Below, piece by piece: positions 1 to 12,830 of a stretch of DNA of 64,000 bases. Made by a program: the position numbers and the translations under genes. This DNA comes from Scolanthus callimorphus (Eukaryota > Cnidaria > Anthozoa > Actiniaria > Edwardsiidae). The notes under the pieces were generated by a model, which was given only the letters and a program-made list of their open reading frames with translations, made no database searches and had not been told where the DNA came from. The stretch lies in NCBI GenBank assembly GCA_033964015.1, contig CM066919.1:23427204-23491203 (forward strand), in the 5' to 3' direction. How positions within the stretch are numbered: position 1 is the first letter of the stretch; each line of letters starts with the position of its first letter.

Positions 1-166
1 ACAATGCCATTGTTGAACTTGTCGTCTGGTTTAAAAGCGCCTATTTTCAAGGGTGGCCAATTTAGCGACTTGACTAACTGGGTTGTGCTCGACTCGATGG
101 AGTAGTCACCTTCTCTGCACCTGTTCCACGCGCTCTCCACATCAGCAGCATCGGTAAACGGGCTCC
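1..166 (-). CDS. Possible partial exon, unidentified
   Basis: Read on the minus strand from about 166 down to the window edge, one frame stays open for about 55 codons (from SSWSPFTDAADVESAW to KPDDKFNNGI) and begins just after an AG that could be a splice acceptor. The composition looks protein-like. A longer overlapping minus-strand ORF (74-334) is in another frame and looks less convincing. I do not recognise the protein. It could be an internal exon of a gene lying to the left or a transposon-derived ORF. Confidence 0.25.
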
Positions 167-456
167 ACGAGGATGGTTCTTACGATGTGAGAAGTCGCCT
201 TTGACTATAACCTCTTGGGAGTACGGCTTTAAAGATCCCCAGATCCACGGAAAGATCTTCTTACATGTAAAAGGCCCTCTAAGGTCTTGTTGGCCTTCGC
301 CGCCACTCCCATGACGTATCAAAATTATTTTCATTAATACAAGTTGACAAGTTAATATGCCATGCAGTTAACAATAGCTCTTTAATATGTTAACAATATG
401 CCCGCGTTTGTTATGTTGATTAGTCATAAGTGTGGACAATCCCTAAAATAGGTTAT

Positions 457-735
457 TACCACCGTATGCTTGGTACGCGACCTCAAAATTCACTGTTGGG
501 CGATTGGCGATTTTACGCAAAATAATTGATGACAATTTTCTTGAACCAGAAAGTTAAAAATCGAGTCGAGGAAGCCAAAGGATAGCTTAAAACCACTTTG
601 GTTGATTTTGCAATCAATGTTGGCCCGCTGAAGTGGCCGGATCCAGCGTTTTGGTTTGATTGACGGCTAAAAATCGCCCATCGCAACATTGAATTTGAGG
701 TCGCGTAGCAATTCATACAGTGCAGTGGTAAAATC
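457..735. mobile_element. MITE-like element, copy 1
   Basis: About 280 bp with long terminal inverted repeats. The left end reads ttaccaccgtatgcttggta then cgcgacctcaaaattc. The right end is the reverse complement, with gaggtcgcgtagcaatt and then gtggtaa. The core contains gcgattggcgatttt at one end and aaaatcgcccatcgc at the other. A second copy lies at about 53,110-53,385. There is no coding capacity. This is probably a non-autonomous DNA transposon. Confidence 0.6.
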
Positions 736-1775
736 ATAAAGTCGGCATTAACAACGTAGATTTGGCTCATCTCCAGTGTATTGTGGGAGGTTTTTTTTCG
801 TACAATATTTCGGCTGGCCAAACCAGCCTCCTTCAGGTACTGTGATTACATAATGGATGATATAATGTGGCTTGTAATAAAAGGTAAAATGTGATACAAT
901 ATTAATGACGTACACTACATTTCAATAGGAAAAGTTATATATCATCTCGTCGATTCAGGTTCAAGGATAAGACCACGGAGGATAAGTGTGGCCTCCCTTG
1001 GGCCAAGCATTGTTCGAATTTCTAAAATAATTAGTGTGCACCAGGCATAAGTTACGTGAACGACCCCAAGAAACCTCAAGAGACTAGCACTTTGTGGCCG
1101 TCGCGTCCACGAATATTTAATATTTGATTATCGAATAGCGCCGCTTTGCGGGAGTGCTTAACAAATCTACCTGCCAGATATTAATTCAGACTACGTTACG
1201 CGGCTTCCATCGTGATTTTGATTGTTAATTGACTCAGTCATTTCTGAGTTGCGTGCTATACGTGCATGGCTGGCATAAGTCAAGATAAGTGATGTGACGT
1301 AGGGCAAAGTACACACTTTTATATTCACCACCGAAGGTACACTCTTTTTTTATAAGAACGTCTAAGAATCGACTTCAGCCTGGGCAAAATCAGGTATTTT
1401 TACAGTAAATGTATCTTAATCTTGGCCAATTTCAGCCTTAACGTTCTTATAAAAAAGGTTCTTATAAAGAAAAAAGAGTGTAATTTATTTCTCGCGATCA
1501 ATATTTATACACTGTTTTGAAGACTAAACCGCGAACCTGTTGTGCAAACCAGCACAGAGGACAGAGGGACGAGAAAAACCCGAATTTGCATTCGTGTAAT
1601 TCAAACAGGTTTTCGCGCTTCGCTGGTTCGCTGGTTAATTATTCGTTTTTGCTTCACAGATCCAGTTTATCTGCTGTGGTCGACTGATAAAGTACATACA
1701 GCTGGAGGTCATACGGATAATACTACAAAGTACATGACTTTAAGCGGCCGAGAAGGGTAGCTGAAGCTGAACAAC
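736..1775. other. Non-coding stretch upstream of the PLC-like gene
   Basis: No convincing exon is visible. It holds one inverted-repeat element at about 1,338-1,483. The region just before 1,776 would hold the promoter and 5' UTR of the PLC-like gene, but I see no clear core-promoter motif. Confidence 0.4.
1338..1483. repeat. Short inverted-repeat element
   Basis: About 146 bp with ends acactcttttt and aaaaagagtgt. An inner inverted pair (ttataagaacgt and acgttcttataa) continues the stem. There is no ORF. It is probably a MITE or foldback element. Confidence 0.5.
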
Positions 1776-4118
1776 ATGGCGCTACGATTCAAGATTGTTA
1801 CGACACTATGCTACGAGGATGCGAGATGCACAAATTTGAAGCAGGAGCGAAAGCAAAGATTAAGGGCGCACGACCAAGAAGGTATTTCTAAGCCCAGATA
1901 TGGAAGCGATTTTGTACACGCCTGTAAAACGGAAGGACGGATTGAAATCGCGAATCTAACTAGCGTACAGAGCGGACAGAACACGCCGAGGGATTAGAAC
2001 CCTTTAGAGCTCGCTTTCCAATGTCTAATTGTTTTTCTGTGACCAGTGCAGAGCTCGGGCGAGTGTACTTGCGGCTCCATCGAAAGATCTTGCTGACCTT
2101 TGGCTCAAAGGGTTGAAAACTCTTGTTCAGAACAACCCTGCGAGGCAGAGAAGTCAAACGTAGAGAGTCTTGGCTGGGGAGTTGTTTGATAAAATCGATC
2201 AAAGGAAGGCCAGCAAGGTCAATGTTTCGCAAATTCAGGAGGTTTTGACTTCAGAAAAGCTGCCATATGACCCATTATTCCTGAAGAGATCAATAAAGAA
2301 GTTTTGAGCAAACGAAGAAGGGAGGAAACTCGTGCGCTTGAATTAACTAAACAGGAATTCGTAGGTTTCCTCGTAAATTTTTTAACGAGGAAAAGAACTG
2401 GGTGGTTTATTTTGCCGTGTTTCGTCTGATGGAGCGTTTATTGAAGTGGAAGAGTTGGCACATTTCTTGAGTCGTGATCAAGGCACGAGGAGCGTCACGC
2501 CAGATTATTGCCGTGACATCATCAAAGACTTTGAAGTCACGCAATCCGGCGGGCGAATTTCCAGCTCGGCTATGACGGGTTTCTCCGGTTTTGATGTCCA
2601 AACACGGTGAATTATTCAACCCAGAACACGAGAAGGTCTACCAGGACATGACCCAGCCCATGACCCACTACTACATGGCCTCGTCACACAACACTTATCT
2701 CACAGGGGATCAGCTACGTGACGACTCCAGCGTGACAGCTTATATTGATGCCTTGGATCAAGGCTGTCGGTGCGTCGAGCTAGATTGTTGGGATGGAGAC
2801 ACGGAACCAGTTGTGTACCACGGCCATACCTTAACCTCCAAATTCCTCTTCCGTGACATCATTAAAGCCGTCAAAGATCACGCCTTCCAGATCAACCCTA
2901 TCCCCTGATTCTCTCATTAGAGAACCACTGCAGTGTTGAGTACCAGAAGGAAAATGGCGCGCTATTTGAAGGAAATCCTCGGGGACTTGTTTATGGACGG
3001 CGCCGGTTGATGAGACGCACCGGGAGTTTCCCTCCCCGGAGTTCTTCAAGTATAAGATTTTCATCCGCGGAAACGAAGCTTAAGGCGGAAAAGGAGCAAA
3101 GCAAGGAAGGTTTGAGTGGACGGATGATGACGATGACTCTGATGATGATGATGATAATCCCAAACCTGAATCTGGTGATCATGTTGATGGGATCAGCATC
3201 AGGCCTAAGTCGTTAGCAAGAAGCCGCCCAAGCCAATAGCTAAAGAACTCTCGCAGCTCATCAACTACTTCAGCAACGTTCACTTTGACAATTTTGGAAG
3301 CGTCCAAGCGCACGGGGAAGATTTGCCAGTCCTCTTCATTTGTGGAGAAGAAGATGGAAAAATTTGTGGAACTCAGCCCGGCGGAATTTGCGGAATACAA
3401 CAGCGGCCAGTTCATCAGGGTGTACCCCGGAAATCTTCGAGTAGATTCGAGTAACTACGACCCTCAGCAAGCCTGGAATGTCGGGTGCAAGTGGTGGCGC
3501 TTAATCATCAGACCAAGAGCGAGCCTTTGGAGCTCCACCATGGAAAGTTCCGACAGAACGGGCGCGCAGGGTTACGTGCTGAAGCCCGAGTTCTTACGCA
3601 CACCAGGGGTGCGTTTGACCCGCACTCCATCAGGGATGAAACCCAAGGAATTAATTCTAAGAGCCTGATGATGAGAGAATTATCAGGGCCAACGCCTTCC
3701 TGCACCGGACGGCGGACACGGACAGGTGATATAGACCCTTACGTCAAAGTCTCCATCCACGGTATTCCCGCAGATAACCGCTCCTCACAACCAAAGTTGT
3801 CAAAAATAACGGATTTAACCCGATCTGGAATGAATCTTTCCAAGCTCGCGTCTTGGTCCCTGATCTTGCTTTAGTGAGGTTTGTCGTGTATGACGAGGAT
3901 TTTGGCTACGACGATTTCATTGGTCAGGCACCGTCCCGTTTACGAGCATGCGCGAGGGATACCGTCACGTTAACTTTGCTCAACAAGAAAGGCGTAAAAG
4001 CCACGTGTGGATCATCCTTGTGCACGTGACCATCAGCGAGAGCGAGATCGTGATTGGTCAGTCAGAAGTGACGTATTTGGAGGCGACACCGACAGCACGA
4101 AAATGCACCATATTGTAA
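1776..4118 (+). CDS. Phospholipase C delta-like, intronless, frame-disrupted
   Basis: Phosphoinositide-specific phospholipase C of the delta class, which hydrolyses PIP2 to IP3 and diacylglycerol at the plasma membrane. Read across frames, the family order is complete. A PH-like N-terminus begins at ATG 1,776. An EF-hand segment ([15 protein letters not shown]) lies near 2,185. The catalytic X box covers about 2,590-2,990, with [23 protein letters not shown] and, after a frame change, SLENHCS, so both catalytic histidines are present. An acidic X-Y linker follows near 3,110-3,170. The Y box is at 3,285-3,640 ([14 protein letters not shown]). The C2 domain runs from 3,725 to about 4,030 (FNPIWNESF). 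No introns are visible, so it is probably a retrocopy. At least a dozen frame changes are needed, most of them explicable as single bases in homopolymers, and I found no stop that requires a substitution. It is either an intact retrogene with assembly indels or a young processed pseudogene. Confidence 0.65.
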
Positions 4119-7100
4119 TCACGTGCACAAGAACTCTTCAGAGCGTGTATAGCACGTGCATACCCATCCTTGACTGTGCAGGGCCAGACATTAGACTAAA
4201 AACATTAGGCCCTGTTTATATGGAGAAACTCTTGGCTTGGGTAAACGGAAGACCCGCTTGGGTAAACGGAAGACCCTGCCATGGGCGAGTCAACGGACTG
4301 TTACATGAGAAACCCAGAGTTGGCTCGGCTAAGCGGTCACCCTGCCCTCGCCAATCGGCTTCGAAGGCCGGTTGACCCGCTTTGCCAAGCCATCTTTTTT
4401 CTATATTTTTTCAGTAGTTCCAGTCTTTTACGATAACGTTCGGTATTTTGACGTAGGCAAGTTGGTGTTTGCGATGACGTAATATAATGCGTGTTTCTTC
4501 CAACACACCTAGTTGATGGACATTCAACTAGGGCTACTTAGCAGTTGTCAAAAATCCCTGAAATTTCGGTTGGAATGAAATGGTACAGTCGATTTTTCGG
4601 TCATTCCGGTTTGTACATAGAGGATATTACACGGTGGCGCGAAGATATGAGTCGTATTTTCGAGTGGCAAGAACAATTGTTTTTGAAACGAGAAAATAAA
4701 ACTCATATCTTCAAGCCACCGTGTAATTTTCTTTTATTATATAGACAAACCAGAAAAAATTATTCCAAATTAATTTCCAAGCACTCAGGTCCCGGATGTC
4801 GCTTCGTATGACGGGCGAAGCGACGTAAAACTCTCGTGTCTATATAATAAAAGTGGATGTACGCTCTATAGATTGTCTCCCCGTCCGGTTGGAAGAAACC
4901 GATTAGGATGGTTTGTATTATTTGTATACCGGTTTTATGACCTAATAATTAGGTAACAGATCCGAACTGAAATAGAAAGCAGCATATGATAACCGCCATT
5001 CCATTCGGGATTTCATCCCAACCGGAATATTTGTACCATTTGACGACGATCAAACCAACTGGTTTTCCTTGACAAATTTTAAGCACCGACAAAGCTGAGA
5101 AGTGAACGCATTCCACTCGCCCGTGTAGTGAAGGCAACTCGTCTTTGATTTCAAACACAGTTATGATTTTACCATAATTCCATGATATATAATGTTATGC
5201 CATATGTTTAAATGTTTAAGTAACATGTGACAGTACAGTACACCGAAGTGCCAGGACTAAATTAATCATTTCCTAGCTATCAATAAACCCACAAAAACGT
5301 GTTGTTTTGAACACAAATAGTATTGAGTAGACGATGTAAGCATTACCCCCCCCCCCCCCCCCCCTCTTCCCTCTCTTGATTTCAGGATTGCCCCCCCCCC
5401 CCCCCCCCCCCCCCCCCTCCCCCCCTTCTCTCTTGGGTGGCCCGAGGGCAGCCTGGAATACAAGTGTGGGTAACCAAGTATATAAGAAATTCCAGTAAAA
5501 GCATAACTCCAGGATAGTCCTAGACATAGACATCATTTTATTAGGGTACCGAAGTAGCTTTAGTAAGCGTACACGAGTATCGTTCCCTAAAACTGTACAT
5601 TTAAAGCCTGTTTAATTTGAAAACAATCAAATACATATTTAGCAATTTCTTTCTTTGTGTCATGAAGAAATTTACTAGAATTCCAGGAAAGGGTGGTATA
5701 GAAAACCAGTATTTTCTAGGGCGGGTAGCTGAGATTGGGGTCCGCAATGCCGGGGTGCAGATTATTATTATTTTTATTGTTACTAGATTCCCATTATTTT
5801 GATTATTTCTCCAATTCCCAGTAAATGCGGATCTACGCTATGTAGCTGAAAGCACCTCGATCCCGACCAGGGAAGCTCTTTGTTTCCCTCTATCAGCGCT
5901 GTCACAAGCATCCGCTCGCTTAATACTCTTAATGCTAATTCAGTACTCTCCTCATCTCTTAAGAATCAAATCTGATATGTAGCGGAAATATTTTTCTTGC
6001 TGCTGCTAAAATCCACCTACGAACGACATTTGAATGACTTGAGAATCATACCTGTTATGGGAGCTTTAAACATAAGTGATTTTAAGTAAATAAATTTGCA
6101 AACTCCTTTGGTGCACACCATTAAGAATTCGAAAGGAAAACAAAACGTCAAGTTTTCACTTTAGAACACGAAAAAGGGACCGTTATGATGGACTTTAGTA
6201 GACGTGTCCATTCTTTTAAAATGAGTTATTTTCACTTAAGTTTAAAGCTGCAAGAGCACTTAATGTGAAGGGATAATCCCCTATCCCAGTCTGTAGTAGA
6301 ACAGAAGTTTGATGGTCATTTTGAAGCATCGGCTACTATCTGAGATTCCTCGTGCGTTGTCATGTTAATAATGATAAAATATTGATATTTGATTCAAATG
6401 CATTTTCGTTGAAAACACGAAGCCATAATTAAATATCATAATCAACGCCAAAGCGGAAGCTGCTTGACACAGACTGTGACGGAAGGTGATTTCAACAGCA
6501 AATTTTAATGACGGTTTCTTTTCTTTTGCCGTAAAAGCGGTGCGTGTCAGATGTTTTAAAACGTTGTTATAACACTCTTATAACGCTGTTACATCGCTCT
6601 CGCGCCCACTATCAAGACAAACAAAATTTTCTAATGTGATCCTCTCCAATACCAGTGGTCTTACCCCGTTTTATAAGAAATTCTCCTGATTTTTATCTGG
6701 TAAAGTTCGTTGCGATAATCTAGGCATGTGAGCTACCAGGTGTTTTGTTGGCGATAACGGGAAGTAAATAAAGGACGGGATTAATTCTTGTACTCTGGCA
6801 ATAATTACTGGGAACATAAATAAATTAAATTTCTACTGGCTAGATAAAGTCCTTTGTGTCAGTGAGATAGCAACGTAAATTCCCCCTGTATCGACCCCTT
6901 CCTCGTATTTTCCATTTTTCTCTTTTGAGGGCAGAATAGGAACCTCGGCCGTCATTGAATTGACACAAGACCTCATTTGGTGTTTTTCATTACACGCATT
7001 GCTATTTTTTCCACACTGTAGGGTGCAAGTTCTACCGAGCTCTCGTCAAACAATCTGCCATCTCGAGGCAAAAATGCTCTTCGACGCGGTGGAACACAAG

Positions 7101-7723
7101 CACCTCGGTTACGACATCGCATTACTATTTATGGCCCCTGTGATTCGTAACAAGATTTCCAGACTCGAGAAAAGAGTTTTAACGGATATTTTCTTCTCCT
7201 CAAGGGCGCTCCTTGCGTTTGATCTGGAGTGTGCATTTCCAATGGTCATTACGATCGACTCATAACGCCGGAGGTTAAAATCTCTCCATCTAAAAGAGGA
7301 AACAGCCGCGGCGACAAAATAGCTACATAATGGGAAATGACTAACTGGGAAAATGGCTACATAATTGATGGATGTCTAAGCTTGCTCTAGCTTCTGTACA
7401 AACTTAAATCCACGCTCACCGGCTCAAAAGACTAAGGTTTGGTTTCGCACCTGTTAGTACCACTTCGTTTAGCTGAAAATTCTCGCTAGCTGGCTACCTT
7501 GGTAGAAAGAACCCAAAATCTGAAAGCGGAATTTTACTTTGACAGTGATGGCCACGCGTTCAAGTTTTAAAAATAGACGCCGCATTAGTGACGAAAAATA
7601 GACGTAAAGCCGCGTAGAGTTAAATGAATTGTACCTGCTGTGATTGGCTATAAATTGCTGTTTTGTACTTTTACTTCGTCTGAGAGATCCACCTGAGGAA
7701 CCGAAACCCAAGCTGAATGCTTC
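4119..7723. other. Intergenic region with foldback elements
   Basis: No convincing gene. ORFs here have no recognisable domains or codon signature. It contains inverted-repeat elements near 4,550-5,070, poly-C tracts at about 5,346-5,364 and 5,391-5,417, and otherwise AT-rich sequence. Confidence 0.4.
4625..4852. repeat. Two adjacent foldback elements
   Basis: The first hairpin (about 4,625-4,727) has arms ttacacggtggc and gccaccgtgtaa. The second (about 4,731-4,852) has ends cttttattatatagac and gtctatataataaaag. They lie between a further inverted pair (about 4,560-4,615 and 4,990-5,045), which suggests nested insertions. There is no ORF. Confidence 0.5.
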
Positions 7724-10400
7724 GTGATGGCGCAGTTGAAATCGAAAGAGAAAATCTATAGTGACGTTCTAAGGCGTGTGGTGTTGGTCTTGGTGATATG
7801 TTCAAGGAACTGCGCCAGGTTTGCGCTTGCTGCTGAGCAAAAATCGACTTCTATAAAGATAGCAGGGGATGTTTTATTGGAGGGCTTACACCTATTCACT
7901 ACCCCCGACGTACGCAAGACGAGATGTTTACAAGTCGAGGGCTGGCTACCGGCGCGCGCTGCGACGGGAGATTTAACTTTCGCGGTCTCCAACACGCCGA
8001 AGCCATACTCTACGCTGTGGACAAAATCAACGAAGATAAAGCCCTCTTGCCGGGGATAAAACTCGGGGTAGATATCAGGGACACTTGCAACAGCGTGGAC
8101 TATGCTATCAGGGAAGCACTGCAGTTTAGTTTTGTACTAGACGCCTATGAGCACTCGAGTAATGGCGGACAGGAATGCATAAGGACGAAACCGCCCCCAA
8201 GGGGCCCTAAGACAGTGGCAATAGTAGGCGCGGCGTATAGTGGGATCTCTATGGCCATTGCTAATTTAGCAGGTTATTTTATGTCCCTGTGGTAAGTTAC
8301 GCATCGACTAGTCGTCTTCTGAGCGATCGTGCGCGGTTTAAGACCTTTTTACGCACAGTTCCCTCGGATAACTTTCAGGCGCAAGCTATTGCGGATATAA
8401 TAAGGAAGTTTAACTGGAGTTTTGTATCTGCCGTTGCCTCGGACACCGAGTATGGCCGCTCTGGTATTGAAGCTTTTAAGTCTCTTCTTAGTAAACTTCC
8501 GAACACGTCTATTTGTATTGCGGTCGACGGTGTGTTCACAAAATCAACCTAAAGAGCAAGTCCGCCAACTCGTCCGCAAAGTCAAGAGGCAATCAAAAGC
8601 GCGCGTGGTTGTATTATTCGCAGAACTAAACGATGCGCAGTACTTTTTAGAGACCGCTCGGGAGGAAAACTTAACTGGTAAGTTCTGGATTGGATCTGAC
8701 GCTTTTGCAAAGTCGTACGAGATACTGGACGGGAATGAGAAGATACTAGATGAATGGATAGCCGCATTACCCGTCATTCGTGATTTCGAGCCTTTCTTGG
8801 AGTACTTTCGTAACATGAGCGCACCTAGAAAAAAACGAAATCCGTGGTTACAGGTATACGAAGCTGAAATAACAGCCCACTTGAATGCGACAGAGCGGTT
8901 TGAGTACTCGTTATATACAAGCACAGCTATAGACGCCGTATATGCGGTTGCGCACGGATTACACGCGTTCTATGAATGTACTGCGAGCTCTTGCAAGCGA
9001 GATGCGACTCAGTCTGATCATAGGAACCTGTTCAATTATGTCAACAACGTGAATTTTGTATCACCAACCGGGCACAATGTTGCATTTAATGTCAATGGGA
9101 GTACAGATAGCCGATATTTAATCAGCTTCGTCGAGCGCCCCACTCAATCCAAACCGCGCTTTGCGGTACTCGGTCAATGGGATTTGCAAAACGGGTTCAG
9201 GGTCTATAACTCGACTAACCAGTCAGACAGGTTTTTAGGTCCAAATATGGTGTCATCTTGTAGCGAGCCTTGTAAACTGGGTTTCATGAAAAATCGCCAG
9301 CGAAAATTTGCGGAGTGTTGCTGGAGTGTATCCGTTGCCGTGGTAATGCCATAGCGAACCAATCAGGATTGCCAACGTGTATCACGTGTCCGGTGGGTAC
9401 GTTGGCGAATCAGGAAAAGTCTTCTTGTGATGTCATTCCACCGAGCTATATCGCCATGACGACGCCTGGTCTTGCGGTCATTTCCTCATGTTTAGCCGGA
9501 GCACTGATGGTCTTAGTAACGTTAATCGTATTCATAAAACACAGTGAGAGCCCCATCGTTAGGGCGTCAAGCAAGGAAGTAAGCTACTTAATCTTGTTGG
9601 GAATCGCATGGAACTTTGCCAACGCGATTTTGATGATTCTCCAGCCAAACGATTCGCTTTGTCAGTTGCGGCCGTTTCTAACAAGCACGGGGATTGCTGC
9701 TGTAATGGGATCTTTGTTGTCTAAAACTAACCGCATATCTAGAATCTTCAGCGTAAAAGCCATGCGTACTGGTAAGCCTTTGTTCGGCGTCAGCAACAAA
9801 TGGCAGTTGGGTTTTGTCTGCGCCTGTGTGATAGTCGGCAATTTATTCGCATGCGTATGGATACTCGTGTCTCCGTTTCACGCAGTCACAGTGCCATACG
9901 GTCAAGACGCAGTGACAATCGAATGCGAGCAGGCTTCCCGTGTGGGGTTCGCAGTTTGGGCCTCGTATCACGTGGGTTTGACAATCCTATGTACCTACCA
10001 GGCCTTTCTCGTGCGCAAGGTCCCTGAAAATTACAACGAGGCCAAATTCATCGCATTCACCATGGTCACCCTATGTATTTCGGGCATAGTTTATGTACCT
10101 ACCTATTTCGGTACCTCCGGTATATATAGAATTCTACTGACTGCTTTCCTGTATATATTTTGCAGCTTTAGCTCACTAGTGTGTTTGTTCGGTCCTAAAC
10201 TGTATATAATATTCTTCAGACCGGATAAGAATGTGCCGCTAGCTCCCAAGTTGGAATCTAACGGGTCTATATCGTTCAAGCCGCCCTATAATCGCTCTGT
10301 ATCCGCTATAACTACTCTTAACTTTAACTCGCTTACCTCGAGTGCGCCGCCCACTGGCTCTAGCGCATGCGCCAGTAGGGACTCCGATGCAGGATTATAA
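7724..10400 (+). CDS. Class C GPCR, metabotropic glutamate receptor-like, intronless
   Basis: A receptor of the mGluR family, acting at the plasma membrane. ATG at 7,724 is followed by a hydrophobic signal-like stretch (VVLVLVICS). The Venus-flytrap ligand domain follows, with KINEDKALLPGIKLGVDIRD, the ligand-pocket motif SYASTSRLLSD, VPSDNFQAQA, NWSFVSAV and the FWIGSDAF region. Next come a cysteine-rich domain near 9,260-9,440 (CSEPCKLGF, then CRGNAIANQSGLPTC), seven hydrophobic segments from about 9,460 to 10,200, and the typical exit PKLYIIFFRP with a short tail. The corrected length is about 890 residues, normal for the family. Four frame breaks (about 7,940, 8,286, 8,549 and 9,323) each fall in a run of C or G, and restoring one base brings back the expected family sequence. 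It is most likely an intact gene. The ligand is unknown. Confidence 0.85.
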
Positions 10401-10420
10401 ACATTCTCGTACCCAGAGCT

Positions 10421-10612
10421 CCCCGGCTCGTCTCCTCGCAGGGGAGGCTCTGGTGACATCCATTGGAGGACCTTTGCTGATTGGCTGGTTTTGAACGTTG
10501 GTGCATGCGCAGAAAGATCTTTCTCTCGACGGCTCTGTATCAAATCTCGCGCATGCGTCAGTGGCTGTCACCAGAGCTCCCCGCGAGGAGACGAGCCGGG
10601 GAGCTCTGGGTA
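10421..10612. mobile_element. MITE-like element directly 3' of the receptor gene
   Basis: About 190 bp with terminal inverted repeats containing ccagagctccccggctcg on the left and gagccggggagctctgg on the right, and inner arms ggctctggtgaca and tgtcaccagagc. Related partial copies occur near 38,905-39,080 and 57,078-57,120. It starts only about 20 bp after the receptor stop codon, so it may contribute to the 3' UTR or polyadenylation site. Confidence 0.6.
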
Positions 10613-12694
10613 AGAGAATGGTTAAAAATGTCAAGGAGAATACTCACTTAACCGCGGCTTTCATTGAAATGTAAAACAAGGTCAAATTCTAGTGTGAATA
10701 AAGTATGTAAAAGTTGCTTGGCTACTCCCTCTGAAAGAACGCCGGGGATGATTGTCCTATTTCAGTGTAAAATACACTCAATACAAGTCCTTCTTTTAGG
10801 GCGGGTCAGACATCCAAGAGTCGACTGATAATAATAATATCAGGTTGTCACGTGCTAATACTGACCTACGACAATGAAATTCATATACCTTTTTTTCTAC
10901 TACAGTAAGTTAAGAATTCCTTTGACCGCACCTTAAACATAGTTGAGAAGGGAGCCTTAAACATATAAATTAACTTTCTAGGGTTCTAGGTCGTGTCTTA
11001 TCAATTTTTGTTTAGGGGTTAAGCCACCATGGAGCGATCGGTCGCTTGAAACATAAACCCTAAAATCATAGAAGCGTAAATAACAGAGGCGCGTTTGTAC
11101 GGTAAAATGCGTTGAACTATAGTGCTCCCGTAAAAATATCAAGCACCGCAGAGTCCCTGAAAAAAATATAAAATACATCTTACAGCTGTTTTGAGTATTC
11201 TGCGAACCCTTGAGATCGTTTTCCAACCGTCAAACCGCTTTCTGGCCTTTGAAACTCTTTGGAATACATAGAATTCAGTTATTGCCATCCTAGTGAAATG
11301 GCCAACACACAGCATCTTTTACTTTCTTTTTCTAAACAAAAACTTACTGTCGGCCAAGACTCAAACTAACCCGAGAGTTTGATTGACGGAAGCCAGAACG
11401 CCATTGGAAGTCCAACGCGAGAGTTCGCAGAATACTCAAAACGGCTGTAAAGGGCACATGGATCAATAAAAAGAATCGCCTTCGAAATGTCGCTCCTGCT
11501 CCGTCACAATTTGAATGGACTGGGGCCGACTCACCTTGCTTCGCCGCCTTTTGATACTAAAAAGCTTTTTTGTCAATTTAGCGCGTTTTACCGTACAAAC
11601 GCGAGAAAAACTCTAGAATTCCTTTGCATTTAGTCAGAGTGCCTGACACAATGAATCATGTAAACAAGTACAAAGCAATGCATTATGGGCAGGCGGATCA
11701 CCTGCAGACAATCATGCAAGCTCTGATATGTTATTCACGAGTTCAGCAATAGCATTGCTTTGATGTTTCAGGTTTGAATGGAAATTAAGGTGACCCATGG
11801 AATCCAGGAATCACACCCGTAAAGTAAATCACCCTAATTGCCTAGAAAGCGGCAACACTCAGATATTCTCTTATGTGGAAACCAGAAAGGGTCTTTGCAC
11901 ATTATATTTGTCATGAAATAAATAGGAATAGTTGTTCCAGTTTCATTTGTTTTTCTTAAAGTTGTCATAATGTAATAAGCATAAATCGCCCCCAAAATAC
12001 GCAAAACAAAATCTAAGCTTAGGAGCCATTGATAGTCTAAACTAGAGGCATCGACTATTGCATTTAACAAAAAACGTAAAATTCTGTCGTGCCGTTTTCG
12101 ACTGGGAGGGTTCTGTTCTATTTTGACATCTTTGGGAAACTCCGTTTAAAATGAAATTGCTATAGCTATCTGAACATATATCATATATATATATTAAAAG
12201 TATTTTTTAAGGAGAGCCCTTACTTCCGTCTTCTAAGCAAATAAGGCAATTTACTTTCTGGTAGGTGAATTCTTGAATTAGCCATAGAAACATACAAAGG
12301 GAGTTGCTCTCAAACTTTTTATTCAGTGATTTAAGTTAGTTTTCATCACACAATATTTTACTTTACACAGAAATCTGTGAAATCTTCAATTTCATAACTA
12401 TACAAGGAAATAATTATAGTAAAATTATTATGACAATCTTTTGTGCCCATTATATGCCAAAATGTGGGCCATGAAATTATCTACACCATTTTGAATAACC
12501 CACATATATTAATATTATAATGTTATCCCTGATAACTTAATTTATTGAATGTTTGCTTGTCTCAATAGTTCAATTTCCACTTGTTTGAAAGAACGACATT
12601 GAAATGACAAAAATAGAGATACGAAATAAGAAACAATCTGGAAAAGGAGCTACTAATTGACTGACCATTAGAAAAAGCTAAAGTGGGGTGTCAG

Positions 12695-12830
12695 CCATGT
12701 AAAGGGATCCCACATAAGTTTGGATCCCACCCATGGATCCATGCTCTGGATCCCAGATCCTCACTCGGATCCCGGAATCCCGGATCCCAAACCTCAAATT
12801 TAGCTGGATCCCGAATCCCTTTACATGGTC
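12695..12830. repeat. GGATCC-rich inverted-repeat element
   Basis: The ends are ccatgtaaagggat and atccctttacatgg. The interior is a degenerate series of ggatccc units spaced about 12-20 bp apart. It resembles a short non-autonomous element with an internally amplified motif and has no coding capacity. Confidence 0.5.

Noticed and set aside
1542..1760. ORF upstream of the PLC-like gene as an N-terminal extension
   Set aside because: Different frame, no similarity to PH domains, and a stop before the PLC start.
7724..10400. Receptor as a pseudogene
   Set aside because: All four breaks are one-base losses in C or G runs, and correcting them restores family-typical sequence. The same error type affects the SART3 exons.
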